Notes: a model not told the origin generated them from the letters alone. Counted from the first letter of the stretch, positions 1-10,049 are shown. The stretch: 64,000 nt of DNA from Xylanivirga thermophila (GCF_004138105.1 NZ_RXHQ01000011.1:20940-84939), one strand, 5' to 3'. Numbers and translations: made by a program.

Positions 1-1250
1 TCCCCTATTGTAAAGGCATTTACCTCAGGCAAAGCTATGGTATTATTGAGCTTTTTAGACTTTAATAGGGCATATTCAGTAGCCATCTGCTCTGTCTTTA
101 TAAGCTCACCCATAGTATGACCACCTAAAAATGCAATAGAAGGAATATCTTCATACCCATGGGGGATATCCACATCGCATCTATACTTATCCACAGTTAT
201 AAAGGTAATCACCTTATCAAAAGGTCCCTCAGTATACAGCTGCACCTGAGAATGCTGATCCGTAACGCCTAATGCCTTAACGGGGGTTTGACCTACAAAT
301 ACGTCCATACCCTGCTTATCCACACGCTTACCAAGGCTCTCTGCCCAAAGCTGTGCATACCAATCAGCCATATATTTTAGGGAATCAGCATATGGCATCA
401 TAACCGATACATTCTTGCCATTTTGCATTGCTATAAATTGAAGAGTAGCTGCTACGTAGGCAGGATTTTTAAGTACATCCTGATTTTTGCACATCTCATC
501 CATATATGCAGCTCCCGCCAATAGACCTTCTATGTCTATACCGCACATTGCTGCAGGTAATAAACCTACGGGACATAGCTCAGAAAATCTACCGCCTACA
601 CCTGCTGGTATGTAAAAAGTCTTAAAGCCTTCAGCCTTTGCAATCTTTATAAGATTACCATTTTTTCTGTCAGTAGTGGTTATTATATGATCCTTATAGC
701 CATCTCCTAGATTTTCTTTCAATATATCCTTTATTATCAAAAATTGTGACATGGTCTCAGATGTGCTACCAGACTTAGTAATAACATTGAACATGGTTTT
801 TTTCACATCTATAATATCAAAAAGGGCAGTCATCCTTTCAGGATCCACATTATCCACTACGTAAAACTTAGGAAATCCACCTCTTTTTTCTTTGCTCAAC
901 TCGTTATAATGCAAATGGTTTAAAGCCTGTTGTACAGCTATAGGGCCTAATGCCGAACCTCCTATACCTAGCACTACAAATGCATCAAACTTTTCCTTTA
1001 CCTCATTTGCAGTATCTAGTATATCCTTTACTACCTGATCCTGCGTATATGGAAGATCCATCCATTCTAACTCTCCATTAGCCCTCATCTGTCCTAGAGA
1101 CAATGATGCACTTTTTAGTCTATCTTCCATCTCCTTTATCTGATCAAATGTTATACCTTGCTCAGGGCCTATAAATTCAGCCATCATATTGTTGAAATCA
1201 AAACGCAATTTCATGCCTTTTTTCCATGTATCATCTAAATATTTTTCCAT
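1..1250 (-). CDS. pgi: Glucose-6-phosphate isomerase (3' end outside window)
   Basis: Interconverts glucose 6-phosphate and fructose 6-phosphate in the cytoplasm. The frame is open from the ATG at 1250 to the window edge, about 416 codons, so only the C-terminal end is missing. The translation has the family sugar-phosphate loop LGIGGSALGPIAV near residue 95 and a conserved-looking PEVNAF stretch close to the edge, where bacterial enzymes have E-V/I-N-x-F. A short AGGAGAG ribosome site lies just upstream. No neighbour overlaps it; the GNAT gene upstream is transcribed in the same direction about 110 bases away. The function call is secure; completeness of the gene cannot be seen. Confidence 0.95.
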   Translation of the reverse strand, partial: MEKYLDDTWKKGMKLRFDFNNMMAEFIGPEQGITFDQIKEMEDRLKSASLSLGQMRANGELEWMDLPYTQDQVVKDILDTANEVKEKFDAFVVLGIGGSALGPIAVQQALNHLHYNELSKEKRGGFPKFYVVDNVDPERMTALFDIIDVKKTMFNVITKSGSTSETMSQFLIIKDILKENLGDGYKDHIITTTDRKNGNLIKIAKAEGFKTFYIPAGVGGRFSELCPVGLLPAAMCGIDIEGLLAGAAYMDEMCKNQDVLKNPAYVAATLQFIAMQNGKNVSVMMPYADSLKYMADWYAQLWAESLGKRVDKQGMDVFVGQTPVKALGVTDQHSQVQLYTEGPFDKVITFITVDKYRCDVDIPHGYEDIPSIAFLGGHTMGELIKTEQMATEYALLKSKKLNNTIALPEVNAFTIG

Positions 1251-1358
1251 GATCACACTCTCCTTATTACTTGCTATAGTTTAGATTTTATCACATTAGG
1301 ATTTAAAATTCACCATAATATTATTTTCATACTATAGGATTCCCATTTATAGACCTCA

Positions 1359-1865
1359 TCAAAATTTTTTAGCTAATGCCCTTAATGAATCACCATGCAG
1401 TCTATATATGGTCCATTCATCCATAGGTACTGCTCCCATATTTTTGTAAAATTTTATGGATGGTTCATTCCAATCAAGACAAACCCAATCCATTCTACCG
1501 CAATTTTTATCTACTGCAAGCTTGGCCATAAATGTAAACATCTCTTTCCCAAGGCCCTTACCCCGCATATGGGGCTTTACATATATATCCTCTATGTATA
1601 GTCCTGGTCTACCTACGAAGGTTGAAAAATTATAGAAAAATACTACGAATCCAACCGGCTCCCCATCATATTCCCCAATTATAGTCTCCGCTACTTTGCG
1701 CTTAAATAATGAATCCATTAAAGTTTCTTCAGTTGCAACAACTTCAGCCTCCATATTTTCATATGCTGCTATACCCTTTATAAATGATAATATAAGGGGT
1801 ATATCCCCTTCGCATGCAAATCTTAGTTTAAAATTTTCTATATTGGTATCAATTACTTCATGCAT
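1359..1865 (-). CDS. GNAT-family N-acetyltransferase
   Basis: Acetyl-CoA-dependent N-acetyltransferase of about 168 residues. The acetyl-CoA binding motif A is visible as VKPHMRGKGLGKEMF (R-G-K-G-L-G) and the following CGRMDWVCLDWNEPSIKFYKNMG region is typical of diamine or spermidine acetyltransferase-like GNATs. The open frame reaches an ATG at 1874, but the AGAAAGGG ribosome site directly touches that codon, so the second ATG at 1865, nine bases from the site, is the better start. The substrate cannot be assigned; polyamines are a guess from the W-N-x-P-S-I-x-F-Y signature. Confidence 0.85.
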   Translation of the reverse strand: MHEVIDTNIENFKLRFACEGDIPLILSFIKGIAAYENMEAEVVATEETLMDSLFKRKVAETIIGEYDGEPVGFVVFFYNFSTFVGRPGLYIEDIYVKPHMRGKGLGKEMFTFMAKLAVDKNCGRMDWVCLDWNEPSIKFYKNMGAVPMDEWTIYRLHGDSLRALAKKF

Positions 1866-1900
1866 ATATGTCATCCCTTTCTAGATAAATAAAATATTCT

Positions 1901-2551
1901 CTATAGCAGCTCGTAAAAATCCTCTATATAATAATCTGCATTCTTTTTTATATCATCCTTTTGATACTCTGAATTCTTATCATATACGCCAATAACTTGC
2001 ATACCAGCCTTTTTAGCACTTAAAACAGCAATATATATATCCTCAAATACTACGCATTTCATGGGGCTAACCCCCAATTTTTCAGCTGTTTTTACGTATA
2101 TATCCGGAAAGCTCTTATCCTTGTTTATCTCATCAACCGTTGATATAGCATCAAAATATTCAAATATACCATTATTCTTCAATGCTATATCGACCAATGT
2201 ACGACTCGAACTAGTAGCAAGACCTATTTTTATTCCTTTTTCACTTAGTGATTTAATATATTCACCGGCACCTGGTTTTAGTTTTATATGATGGGCATAT
2301 TGGTCATATACCATTTCATGCCACTCTGTCATTATATCATCGATAGATTCATCCAAATTAAAGCGTTTTTTAAAATATACCGCTGAATCATAAAAAGTCA
2401 TATGTCCTATGGCATTTGATAGATCCTCAGGCATTTTTATATTCCTTTTGTCCAAAAAATCCACATCCACCTTTTGCCATACACACATAGAATCTACTAT
2501 CGTACCATCCATATCGAATATTGCCCCTCTAACATCCTTAATATTGCTCAT
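1901..2551 (-). CDS. HAD-superfamily hydrolase, beta-phosphoglucomutase-like
   Basis: Phosphatase or phosphomutase of the HAD superfamily, 216 residues. Motif I is IFDMDGTIVDS near residue 11, the TSSSR motif II sits near residue 114, and motif IV reads VVFEDIYIAV, where most relatives have FEDS-x-x-G. The cap domain lies between motifs I and II, as in subclass IA. The Ser/Thr-to-Ile change in motif IV is mildly unusual. Substrate unknown; sugar phosphates are the usual targets. The ribosome site GGGAGG abuts the ATG with no spacing, which is odd; see findings. Confidence 0.85.
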   Translation of the reverse strand: MSNIKDVRGAIFDMDGTIVDSMCVWQKVDVDFLDKRNIKMPEDLSNAIGHMTFYDSAVYFKKRFNLDESIDDIMTEWHEMVYDQYAHHIKLKPGAGEYIKSLSEKGIKIGLATSSSRTLVDIALKNNGIFEYFDAISTVDEINKDKSFPDIYVKTAEKLGVSPMKCVVFEDIYIAVLSAKKAGMQVIGVYDKNSEYQKDDIKKNADYYIEDFYELL

Positions 2552-2796
2552 CCTCCCTAGTTCTATTTTCGATTCTATATCACTAATTTATAATATAATA
2601 ACACAATATAATATTGCAAACAACGGAAATACTTAGTGAATCATATTTGTAAATTTTAAATATTATATTGAAAATAATCCATATATAATTTATACTTTAA
2701 TCTGCTAAGCATTTTTTGAATATTTTTGAAAACGGTTATTTGACGTGTAAAAATATAAAAATTCAATATACTATATACTTGAAAGGGGTGTAACTT

Positions 2797-4026
2797 TTGA
2801 AAAAAATTTCCATACCAGGCTTTAGAAACAATAGTAAGGGGAAAAAAATAGCTGCTACTATATATTATATATGGGCATTACTTTCATGTTTTTCAAGGGG
2901 ATGGGGTTTTAGCATGGTGCTTTTATCTGCACCATTTATAATACTCTCATTTATAGATATCATAAAATTGAAAAAACATCATTTGCCAAATAAGACGGCA
3001 ATTATATCATTCTTTACTGCAATGGCCGTTTTTGCATTTGGGACATTTTTAGTATATGAATCGTTTTTTCAAAAAGGAGTAACCAGTAATCTTCCTGGTA
3101 TTATAGGAGACACAAAGGCGGGAGAAGTAGATTCCATTCCTGATATAACGACCGATCAACTAAAGGTACATTTTTTAAATGTTGGTCAAGCTGAAAGTAT
3201 CCTGATTCAGCAAGGACAGCATGCAATGCTTATAGATGCAGGAAATTTGAGAAGCGGCAGATCAATAGTTGAATATATGAATAAAAATGGCATATATAAA
3301 TTGGACTATGTAATAGCTACCCATCCTCATCTAGACCATATAGGTGGTATGCCAAAGGTAATACAGGATATGGATATAGATAAATTTATAGCACCTAAGG
3401 TCCCTCATAACTCCGGCACATACAAAAAAGTATTGACTAATTTAAACCGAAAAGGTATAAATGTGAACAAGCCTATAGTCGGCACAAGTTATGCTTTAGG
3501 TGACGCTACTTTTGAAGTGCTTGCACCAAATAATGATCCCTATGAATCATTAAATGATTATTCTGTGGTTATAAAGCTAAACTATAAGAATACATCCTTT
3601 CTATTTACAGGCGATGCACAATGGACTTCAGAACAGGAAATGCTAAAAAATGGAGTAAATTTAAATGCGGATGTGCTAAAAGTAGGACATCATGGAAGTC
3701 GTACATCTACTACAACATCGTTTTTAAAGGCGGTATCACCTAAATATGCAGTAATAAGTGCAGGCAGGAATAACCTCTTTGGACATCCTACCCTGTATAC
3801 CGTTAAAAAGCTATTGGATTACGGAGTACATGTATACAGAACTGATAAATCAGGTACTATAGTTAGCGTATCAGATGGAGAAAAAATCATATTTAATGCT
3901 AAAGCAGAGCCCTACAGGCAAAATCGAGTAGTAAAAAACATAGCAGTATTTAGTGCTAAAATTAATCGAAAATTTGGGCAAATAAGTAGACTCTATGGTT
4001 GGAATAACAGATGGGTGATAAATTAA
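2797..4026 (+). CDS. ComEC/Rec2 C-terminal-like MBL-fold hydrolase, membrane anchored
   Basis: 409 residues. Residues about 18-80 form two hydrophobic membrane segments, followed by an extracytoplasmic metallo-beta-lactamase domain: HFLNVGQAES, then the metal motif THPHLDHIGG, GDAQ, and a C-terminal KVGHHGS and FGHP. This is the layout of the secreted ComEC-C homologues (nuclease or phosphodiesterase-like), not full ComEC, since the competence channel helices are missing. Start is TTG at 2797 after a GAAAGGGG site. It stands alone, convergent with sfsA. A role in extracellular DNA degradation is inference. A basic tail follows the MBL domain. Confidence 0.85.
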   Translation: MKKISIPGFRNNSKGKKIAATIYYIWALLSCFSRGWGFSMVLLSAPFIILSFIDIIKLKKHHLPNKTAIISFFTAMAVFAFGTFLVYESFFQKGVTSNLPGIIGDTKAGEVDSIPDITTDQLKVHFLNVGQAESILIQQGQHAMLIDAGNLRSGRSIVEYMNKNGIYKLDYVIATHPHLDHIGGMPKVIQDMDIDKFIAPKVPHNSGTYKKVLTNLNRKGINVNKPIVGTSYALGDATFEVLAPNNDPYESLNDYSVVIKLNYKNTSFLFTGDAQWTSEQEMLKNGVNLNADVLKVGHHGSRTSTTTSFLKAVSPKYAVISAGRNNLFGHPTLYTVKKLLDYGVHVYRTDKSGTIVSVSDGEKIIFNAKAEPYRQNRVVKNIAVFSAKINRKFGQISRLYGWNNRWVIN

Positions 4027-4055
4027 AGGCTTGAAGCATTTTGTTTCAAGCCTTT
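4025..4055. terminator. Bidirectional terminator overlapping sfsA stop
   Basis: Stem AAAGGCTTGAA / TTTCAAGCCTTT with a short loop lies between the convergent MBL gene and sfsA, with T-rich sequence on the plus side. In the minus direction the 5' arm encodes the last codons and stop of sfsA. Confidence 0.8.
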
Positions 4056-4792
4056 AATTTTTTAGATACTACTTTTACAGGATCTCCAAGGGATATACCT
4101 TGCAAACTGACATGACATTTTCGCCCTAATATATGTACTCCCGCCCTGCTTGCCTTATGAAGTTCTAATGCAAACACCTCATCTATATCAGTAGCAGCCT
4201 TTATGATGTCTATATCCTCTCTCTGGGCAACAAACAATAATGCAGCTTCTACTTCGCCCTGAATAGCAAATTTAGTAAGCTCCCTTACATGTTTTACGCC
4301 CCTTGCAGTTACAGCATCAGGAAATAAACCTATACCATCCTTTTTAAGGGTAACACTCTTTACTTCCAACAACATATCACGGCCTTCAGCATTTTGGAGC
4401 AAAAAATCCCATCTAGAATCTCCTAATGTATACTCTGTACATTGAAATTTCCATCCATAAAACTCTTCCATATAGCCACTTTCAAGGGCTTTTTGTATGA
4501 GTCTGTTAGGCAAGGTAGTATCCAATGATACAAAATCTTTACCATTGGGATCTTCAACTAATACAGCCGACCATCTGGTTTTTCTATTTGGGTTATTCGC
4601 AGATCTAAGCCATATCCTACATCCTGGTATCAATAACTCCTTTAATCGGCCTGGATCAGGCAAATGGGCTTCCACAACTTCCCCGGCTGAATAAAAATTA
4701 GATAATCTGCATCTTACAATAAATCGGTTTGTCCGTTCCAAAAATATTCCTTCCTGCAAAGGTTCCCCAAATTGTATGCTTACTTCATTCAT
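4046..4792 (-). CDS. sfsA: SfsA-family sugar fermentation stimulation protein
   Basis: 248 residues, the normal SfsA length. Recognisable features are the N-terminal OB-like RCRLSNFYSAGEVVEAHLPDPGRLKELL stretch (AHLPDPGRL is the family hallmark), the acidic nuclease-like core DSRWDFLL, and LLEVKSVTL (E-x-K). The family is believed to be a nucleic-acid-binding, nuclease-fold protein despite its name; its role is not established. It is last in the leftward operon starting at gnd and overlaps the upstream HAD gene by eight bases (translational coupling). Ribosome site GGAGG precedes ATG 4792. Confidence 0.93.
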   Translation of the reverse strand: MNEVSIQFGEPLQEGIFLERTNRFIVRCRLSNFYSAGEVVEAHLPDPGRLKELLIPGCRIWLRSANNPNRKTRWSAVLVEDPNGKDFVSLDTTLPNRLIQKALESGYMEEFYGWKFQCTEYTLGDSRWDFLLQNAEGRDMLLEVKSVTLKKDGIGLFPDAVTARGVKHVRELTKFAIQGEVEAALLFVAQREDIDIIKAATDIDEVFALELHKASRAGVHILGRKCHVSLQGISLGDPVKVVSKKLKA

Positions 4793-5435
4793 GGCGCCCA
4801 GCCTCCACCTTTAAAAAAGCATCCAGTATATCCTGCGGTTCTTCGAATATATATGAAGGTTTTTGAGTTATCAACTGATCAAATATACCTTCTCCCCATA
4901 GGGCGGCTCCACTCTTTATACCTGCCCTGTGGGCAGCTTGAATATCGGTAGGTTGATCTCCAATATATATACAATCATATGGCTGTACCCCCAGCCTTTC
5001 AAGGGCCATATTTATAGGAGCTGGATGGGGTTTATGATAATCACAATCGTCTAGCGTCACCACCACATCAAAAAAAACATCCAAGTTAGTAGATTTCATC
5101 TCTTCATATACATACTTTTTATATTTGGAGGTAACTATCCCCATCCTTATACCATATCTATTTAATATATTTAACATCTGATGCACATCTTTATATGGCT
5201 CTATATTGCTCTGTATACCTTCATAACACTTAAAAAATAGCTCTAGTACCTCTTGCTCCCGCCCTTCAAACCACTCGTTCAAAATGACCATTATAGGTTT
5301 CCCTATTAAATAGTTTTTCTCATCATCAGTAAGAGATTTTTCTCGGGCCTTTTCCAAGCAATCACAACAAGCCTTTATATACCATTTTTCACTATCATGG
5401 AGTGTACCGTCCAAGTCAAATAATATTGCCTTCAT
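4785..5435 (-). CDS. HAD hydrolase, phosphoglycolate phosphatase-like
   Basis: 216-residue HAD phosphatase. Motif I is LFDLDGTLHDS at residue 4, motif II VTSKYKK near residue 116, motif III lysine in YHKPHPAP near 149, motif IV YIGDQPTDIQAA near 172. The D-x-D pair and GDxxTD are intact, so it should be active. It overlaps sfsA and follows an aldose 1-epimerase, so a sugar- or sugar-acid-phosphate substrate is likely, but phosphoglycolate or pyrophosphate (PpaX-like) are equally possible from sequence. Confidence 0.87.
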   Translation of the reverse strand: MKAILFDLDGTLHDSEKWYIKACCDCLEKAREKSLTDDEKNYLIGKPIMVILNEWFEGREQEVLELFFKCYEGIQSNIEPYKDVHQMLNILNRYGIRMGIVTSKYKKYVYEEMKSTNLDVFFDVVVTLDDCDYHKPHPAPINMALERLGVQPYDCIYIGDQPTDIQAAHRAGIKSGAALWGEGIFDQLITQKPSYIFEEPQDILDAFLKVEAGRHE

Positions 5436-5466
5436 AATTTATTGCCTCACTTATTTTGCATATTGA

Positions 5467-6393
5467 TTATCTAAAGGACGAGCTTATATCCATTACTATC
5501 CTACCATTCACCTTTTCCCCAGGTGATAAATATATGCTGCCCGTATCCTCTATTCCCTCTTCATCCATGTTAAATGCATTATTAGCATTAGTAACTGGTT
5601 CTACTGCAAAATATCCTGGTTTATCAGGAGGACAATATACTATACAATGCTTAAAAATCTCATCAAAGACCATTTTTAGTGTTATCCCATTTTTTGGCCA
5701 TTCTATGGTGATATCATCATGTTCTATCCTAAAGCACCTATCTAGAAAATCGGAAGAAAGTTCCTGCCCTTGTCTAAAATCCATATACTCCGGCACATCT
5801 ATCCAATGACCTGTTGGTATACAAGTCTCCCCAGGATACACGCCTATATTTTGCATCTTAAGTATGACCTTATCATCCTTATCATTAAGCTTTCGCATAA
5901 AATACGGATGTATCCCCATTCCACAGGGCATTATTTGATCTCCTACATTTTCTAGCATAAGATCCATCGTAAAGCTATTCTCTGAAATAGCATACTTAAT
6001 CTCAGAATAAAATGGGAACGGCCAAATTATATCAGAAAAATCTCTGCTATCAAGTGATAGTATAATTTGGTTATCCCCCTCTGCCTTTATGTCTAAAGGC
6101 CTTGTGCGCATTTCTCCATGTATAGCATGTCCATCATCATTGTTAACCTTTAGCCTATATTCTTTACCGTTGTATCTTAAAACAGCTTTTTCTATTCTAT
6201 TTGAATATGGTATAAGATTAAAAGATGAAAATGGACTTGGATTACCTGCTTGTAAAGCCTCCTTAGGGGTAGGACGCATTATATCTACCCATTTATCTCC
6301 CAATTTATATTGCATGGCATATATGCTGCCCCCTACTCTAGGCGAAATTATAACCTTTATATGGGAGTTTGAAAGTTCTATTAATTCCTTCAA
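5467..6393 (-). CDS. Aldose 1-epimerase (galactose mutarotase family)
   Basis: About 308 residues. Mutarotase fold features: NPSPFSSFNLIPYSNRI near the N terminus (N-x-x-x-x-x-x-N-R-I), DDGHAIHG with the catalytic-type histidine, MGIHPYF with the second histidine, and FAVEPVTNANNAFN with the catalytic-type glutamate. Frame extends to a GTG at 6402, but the AAAGGAAGG site is best spaced from TTG at 6393. It sits directly after the LarA-like gene in the gnd operon, consistent with anomerising a sugar fed into, or derived from, the sugar-acid route. Exact sugar unknown. Confidence 0.9.
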   Translation of the reverse strand: MKELIELSNSHIKVIISPRVGGSIYAMQYKLGDKWVDIMRPTPKEALQAGNPSPFSSFNLIPYSNRIEKAVLRYNGKEYRLKVNNDDGHAIHGEMRTRPLDIKAEGDNQIILSLDSRDFSDIIWPFPFYSEIKYAISENSFTMDLMLENVGDQIMPCGMGIHPYFMRKLNDKDDKVILKMQNIGVYPGETCIPTGHWIDVPEYMDFRQGQELSSDFLDRCFRIEHDDITIEWPKNGITLKMVFDEIFKHCIVYCPPDKPGYFAVEPVTNANNAFNMDEEGIEDTGSIYLSPGEKVNGRIVMDISSSFR

Positions 6394-6408
6394 ATACAAC
6401 ACCTTCCT

Positions 6409-7683
6409 TTAAAATCTGGATTTATCCGCCCATAATCCCAAAGCTGGATTACTTATATAGTATATCACATCACCATCTTTAAGGGTATTATATCCATCCT
6501 TTAATTTTCTAGGGTTGTATTTTTTATATGCCTCATCCAATGCCATATACTTAAAATTCACACCTTCAATCTCTTCCTTACTCAGGTGTTGTACTGCATA
6601 TGTAATAGAAAATCTACCATCCGATGATCCGTGGATAAGATGGGCTGCAACTGATTGACTGGTCATTAAATCTTCATTTTCACTGAGCATTTTAAGTACC
6701 TTATCTCGCCCTAGATAGCCATATTTTCTTATAAGCCTGTCTATTTCCATATCTTCACCAAATTGCCTAACGCCTGGCGCCAGTATTATGAGTTCTCCTC
6801 CATCGGCAATAGCCATTCTAGTACGATATACAGCCTTATTCCCGAGCCAGGTACTCTTAAATTCATCTTCATCCAGATAAACTACCACTTTATTAAAAGG
6901 TTCATCTACAAAGGTAAGATTAAGCCGCTGACTTAAAGCAACTGCCCGTTCAAACGTTTTTCTACTATTTCCTATATATAGTCCATTTAAGAGGGTTTGT
7001 CCTTCCCCTTGTGTGGTTACGGTAAGTACATATAAAAGGGGGACGCTTGATATAAAATGCTCCTGTGCATAATCAAGTACCTTCCTAACTGGCGTACTAT
7101 CCCTCCCCATCATCCGCTCTAGGCCGTACACAGCACCTAATATATGGGTACCATCTATCATATGACGGCCGCCACATCCTACAAATATATTTTTACTATA
7201 ATTGGCCATACCAACTACTTCATGGGGTACTACCTGACCTATGGAGATTATGAGATCATATTCTCCACTAACAAGCCTTTTATTCACCTCTACATCAATA
7301 GGTCTATCAAGAAGCCCTTCCGATACATCGGATATAAAGGCGCCTGGCACTTCTCCAAGTTTTACTATATCCTCACGCCACCTGTGATCAATAAAACAAC
7401 TCTTTGGTATATCATCACCAAACATAGCTGTAACCTCCTTGTCACTCATGGGCATGTGAGTACCTAGTGCGGGCATTATATTAACTTCACATCTATCCTT
7501 TAAGATGTAATAATAAATAGACGTAATAATGCCTGCACATGAATGGCTACGGGTAAAATCAGGGGGTATTAGAAGCACCTTTTTAGGTTCTTTACCCCAT
7601 TCGTTCAACGATTTATATATGGCATCTTTTAATTGAGCATGGTCTAGACCATGCTCAACATTCTCTAATTTTATATCAATCAT
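6409..7683 (-). CDS. LarA-like nickel-pincer hydroxyacid racemase/epimerase
   Basis: 424 residues of the lactate racemase (LarA, DUF2088) superfamily, which uses the nickel pincer nucleotide cofactor. Visible are PPDFTRSHS (the D-x-T-R motif), PALGTHMPM with the catalytic-type histidine, and YSKNIFVGCGGRHMIDGTH holding the lysine/histidine cofactor region. Members of this superfamily include lactate and malate racemases and D-gluconate 2-epimerase. Because its neighbours are a D-mannonate oxidoreductase-type SDR and 6-phosphogluconate dehydrogenase, a gluconate/mannonate 2-epimerase role is the best inference. No larB/C/E cofactor genes are in this window. Start ATG follows GGAGG with good spacing. 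Confidence 0.85.
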   Translation of the reverse strand: MIDIKLENVEHGLDHAQLKDAIYKSLNEWGKEPKKVLLIPPDFTRSHSCAGIITSIYYYILKDRCEVNIMPALGTHMPMSDKEVTAMFGDDIPKSCFIDHRWREDIVKLGEVPGAFISDVSEGLLDRPIDVEVNKRLVSGEYDLIISIGQVVPHEVVGMANYSKNIFVGCGGRHMIDGTHILGAVYGLERMMGRDSTPVRKVLDYAQEHFISSVPLLYVLTVTTQGEGQTLLNGLYIGNSRKTFERAVALSQRLNLTFVDEPFNKVVVYLDEDEFKSTWLGNKAVYRTRMAIADGGELIILAPGVRQFGEDMEIDRLIRKYGYLGRDKVLKMLSENEDLMTSQSVAAHLIHGSSDGRFSITYAVQHLSKEEIEGVNFKYMALDEAYKKYNPRKLKDGYNTLKDGDVIYYISNPALGLWADKSRF

Positions 7684-7701
7684 AAAAATAACCTCCGCAC
7701 A

Positions 7702-8520
7702 TCATACTCCTGAAAATGCAGCAAAACCCCCATCTATCGGTATAACAGCACCATTTACAAAGGAAGCCGCATCAGAACACAACCATATAATAGCGCCTAC
7801 TAGCTCCTCCGGTTCTCCATATCTGCCCATGGGAGTATGATTTTTTATATCATTACCCCTCTTAGTATCTCCTCCAGTTTCCTTATCCACAAGTAGGTAA
7901 TAATTCTGTTGTGTCAGCAAAAACCCTGGTGCTATTGCATTTACCCTTATATCCTTGGAATAATTTTGATTTAGATAAATTGCCATCCATTGGGTAAAGT
8001 TGTTTATAGCCGCTTTAGCTGCTGAATAACCAATTACCTTTGTAAGTGGTCTATATGAGGCCATTGAAGACATATTTATTATATTACCTTCCTTTTGTTC
8101 AGCCATTACCTTGCCAAATACCTGTGTTGTAAGCACCGTCCCAATAAAATTTAAATCAAATACCCATCTTAAGGCATCTACCGGTATATCAAAAAAGGAC
8201 ATATTCTCATCGGCAGTAGCTTCCTTTTTATTCCCTCCCGCTCCATTTATGAGAATATCCAATCTGCCATATTTTTTAAGTATTGTATCCCTTGCAGCCT
8301 CCAAGCTTTCCTTACTGAGTACATCAACCTTTACTCCTATTGCATCTCCACCAGCAGCTACAATATCATCTGCTACCTTTTTAGCCTTATCCCCATCCAG
8401 ATCAAGTACTGCAACCTTTACCCCTAAACTGCCAAGTTGACGGGACATTTCACCACATAATATCCCTGCTCCTCCTGTAATAACAGCTACCTTACCAGAC
8501 AAATCAAACTTTATTGACAT
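7702..8520 (-). CDS. SDR oxidoreductase, D-mannonate oxidoreductase (fructuronate reductase) type
   Basis: Short-chain dehydrogenase of 272 residues. The NAD(P) loop is VITGGAGILCGEM, the NAG motif is NGAGGN, catalytic residues are Ser in NMSSMAS and YSAAK, and the C terminus IPIDGGFAAFSGV matches the SDR-type D-mannonate oxidoreductases, which interconvert D-mannonate and D-fructuronate. The open frame continues upstream to 8610 inside gnd, but ATG 8520 has an AAGGAGAGG site and begins the normal MSIKFDLSGKVAV. Second gene of the gnd operon. Function is well supported by the long N-F-T-Q-W insert and C terminus; activity is not proven. Confidence 0.87.
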   Translation of the reverse strand: MSIKFDLSGKVAVITGGAGILCGEMSRQLGSLGVKVAVLDLDGDKAKKVADDIVAAGGDAIGVKVDVLSKESLEAARDTILKKYGRLDILINGAGGNKKEATADENMSFFDIPVDALRWVFDLNFIGTVLTTQVFGKVMAEQKEGNIINMSSMASYRPLTKVIGYSAAKAAINNFTQWMAIYLNQNYSKDIRVNAIAPGFLLTQQNYYLLVDKETGGDTKRGNDIKNHTPMGRYGEPEELVGAIIWLCSDAASFVNGAVIPIDGGFAAFSGV

Positions 8521-8545
8521 TTTTATTCCTCTCCTTATAATTTTA

Positions 8546-9958
8546 TTATACAAGCCAATCGGTATGAAAAACGCCTTTTTTGTCCAATCTTTCATATGTG
8601 TGGGCACCAAAGTAATCCCTCTGTGCCTGGATTAGATTAGCAGGTAGGTGCTCCCGCCTATATGAATCATAATACGCAAGGGCAGAACTAAAGCATGGAA
8701 CAGGTATCCCTTGTTGAAATGCCATAGATACCACTTTTCTCCAAGCACTTTGTCCATCCTCTATAGCAGATCTAAAATAATTATCCAATAAGAGATTTGG
8801 AAGATTTTTATCATTAGCATATGCCTCTTTTATCTTATTCAAAAATTGAGCCCTTATTATGCAGCCACCCCTCCATAAAAGGGCAATATTTCCAAGGTCT
8901 AAATCCCAATTATATTCTATTGAGGCCTTTTTTAATATATCAAAACCTTGAGCATATGAACATATTTTAGATGCATATAACGCCTTTCCTATAGCATCTA
9001 TAAATTCATCCATATCACCAGAAAACTTAGACTCTGGCCCTGACAATATCTTTGATGCCGTAACCCGCTCAGTTTTATTTGATGACATGCTTCGTGCAAA
9101 TACAGCCTCAGTGATGGTAGGTGTTGATACATTTAACTCTAATGCCTGCTGGGATGTCCAACGCCCTGTACCTTTCTGACCAGCAGTATCTAGTATTACA
9201 TCCACAAGGGGCTTTTGCGTCTCTTGGTCCACCTTACCCAATATATCGGCAGTAATGCTTATAAGATAGGAATTTAAAACTCCCCCATTCCATTTTTCAA
9301 ACACCTTCTGTATATCCTTTGCAGACATGCCTAAAAGCTCTTTCATCAAGAAATATGCCTCGCTTATTAGCTGCATATCACCATATTCTATACCATTATG
9401 TACCATCTTTACGTAGTGTCCAGCACCATCAGGGCCAATATAATCACAGCAAGATGCGCCTTCTGCTTTAGCTGAAATATCTATCAGTATATCAGATACC
9501 ATATTCCATGCATCCTTTGAGCCACCAGGCATTATGCTCGGACCCTTTAGTGCACCTTCTTCACCACCTGATACACCTACGCCTAAATAGAGCAACCCTT
9601 TTTTCTCTAAATATGTCGCCCTTCTGCGTGTATCTTCAAAAAAAGAGTTACCTCCATCGATTATAAGATCTCCCTTATCCAAAATGGGTAAAAGGCTTTC
9701 TATTACCCCATCTACTGGAGCACCCGCCTTTACCATCAACATTATCTTTCTAGGTCTTTTAAGTGATGATACAAATTCCTCAATGGTATATGTAGGAATA
9801 ATTGTATCCCTACCCTTTGCAGAGCTTGATATAAATTTATTTGTCCTTCCTGGGGTTCGATTATATACCGATACAGAATAGCCATTATTATTCATGTTAA
9901 GTACCAAATTTTGCCCCATAACAGCTAGACCTATAAGTCCTATATCTGCTTTTTCCAT
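8546..9958 (-). CDS. gnd: 6-phosphogluconate dehydrogenase, decarboxylating
   Basis: 470 residues, the standard length. Oxidative decarboxylation of 6-phosphogluconate to ribulose 5-phosphate with NAD(P). Visible: Rossmann motif [14 protein letters not shown], the [19 protein letters not shown] substrate signature, [13 protein letters not shown] with the catalytic Lys and the H-N-G-I-E motif, and [11 protein letters not shown]. First gene of a leftward operon with SDR, LarA-like, mutarotase, HAD and sfsA, so expression follows sugar-acid supply; the palindromic cre-like site in its promoter indicates carbon or LacI-family control. Confidence 0.96.
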   Translation of the reverse strand: MEKADIGLIGLAVMGQNLVLNMNNNGYSVSVYNRTPGRTNKFISSSAKGRDTIIPTYTIEEFVSSLKRPRKIMLMVKAGAPVDGVIESLLPILDKGDLIIDGGNSFFEDTRRRATYLEKKGLLYLGVGVSGGEEGALKGPSIMPGGSKDAWNMVSDILIDISAKAEGASCCDYIGPDGAGHYVKMVHNGIEYGDMQLISEAYFLMKELLGMSAKDIQKVFEKWNGGVLNSYLISITADILGKVDQETQKPLVDVILDTAGQKGTGRWTSQQALELNVSTPTITEAVFARSMSSNKTERVTASKILSGPESKFSGDMDEFIDAIGKALYASKICSYAQGFDILKKASIEYNWDLDLGNIALLWRGGCIIRAQFLNKIKEAYANDKNLPNLLLDNYFRSAIEDGQSAWRKVVSMAFQQGIPVPCFSSALAYYDSYRREHLPANLIQAQRDYFGAHTYERLDKKGVFHTDWLV

Positions 9959-10049
9959 AAGTTTACCTCCCCTTATATATTTGTAATATTTTACTCATAT
10001 TTTCCCCTTTATATTATTAGATAAGCTACTAATTTTATAAAGTCCATCG

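Noticed and set aside
2724..2742. cre-like TTGAAAACGGTTATTT upstream of the MBL gene
   Set aside because: It misses a conserved position and has no promoter of clear form beside it; too weak.
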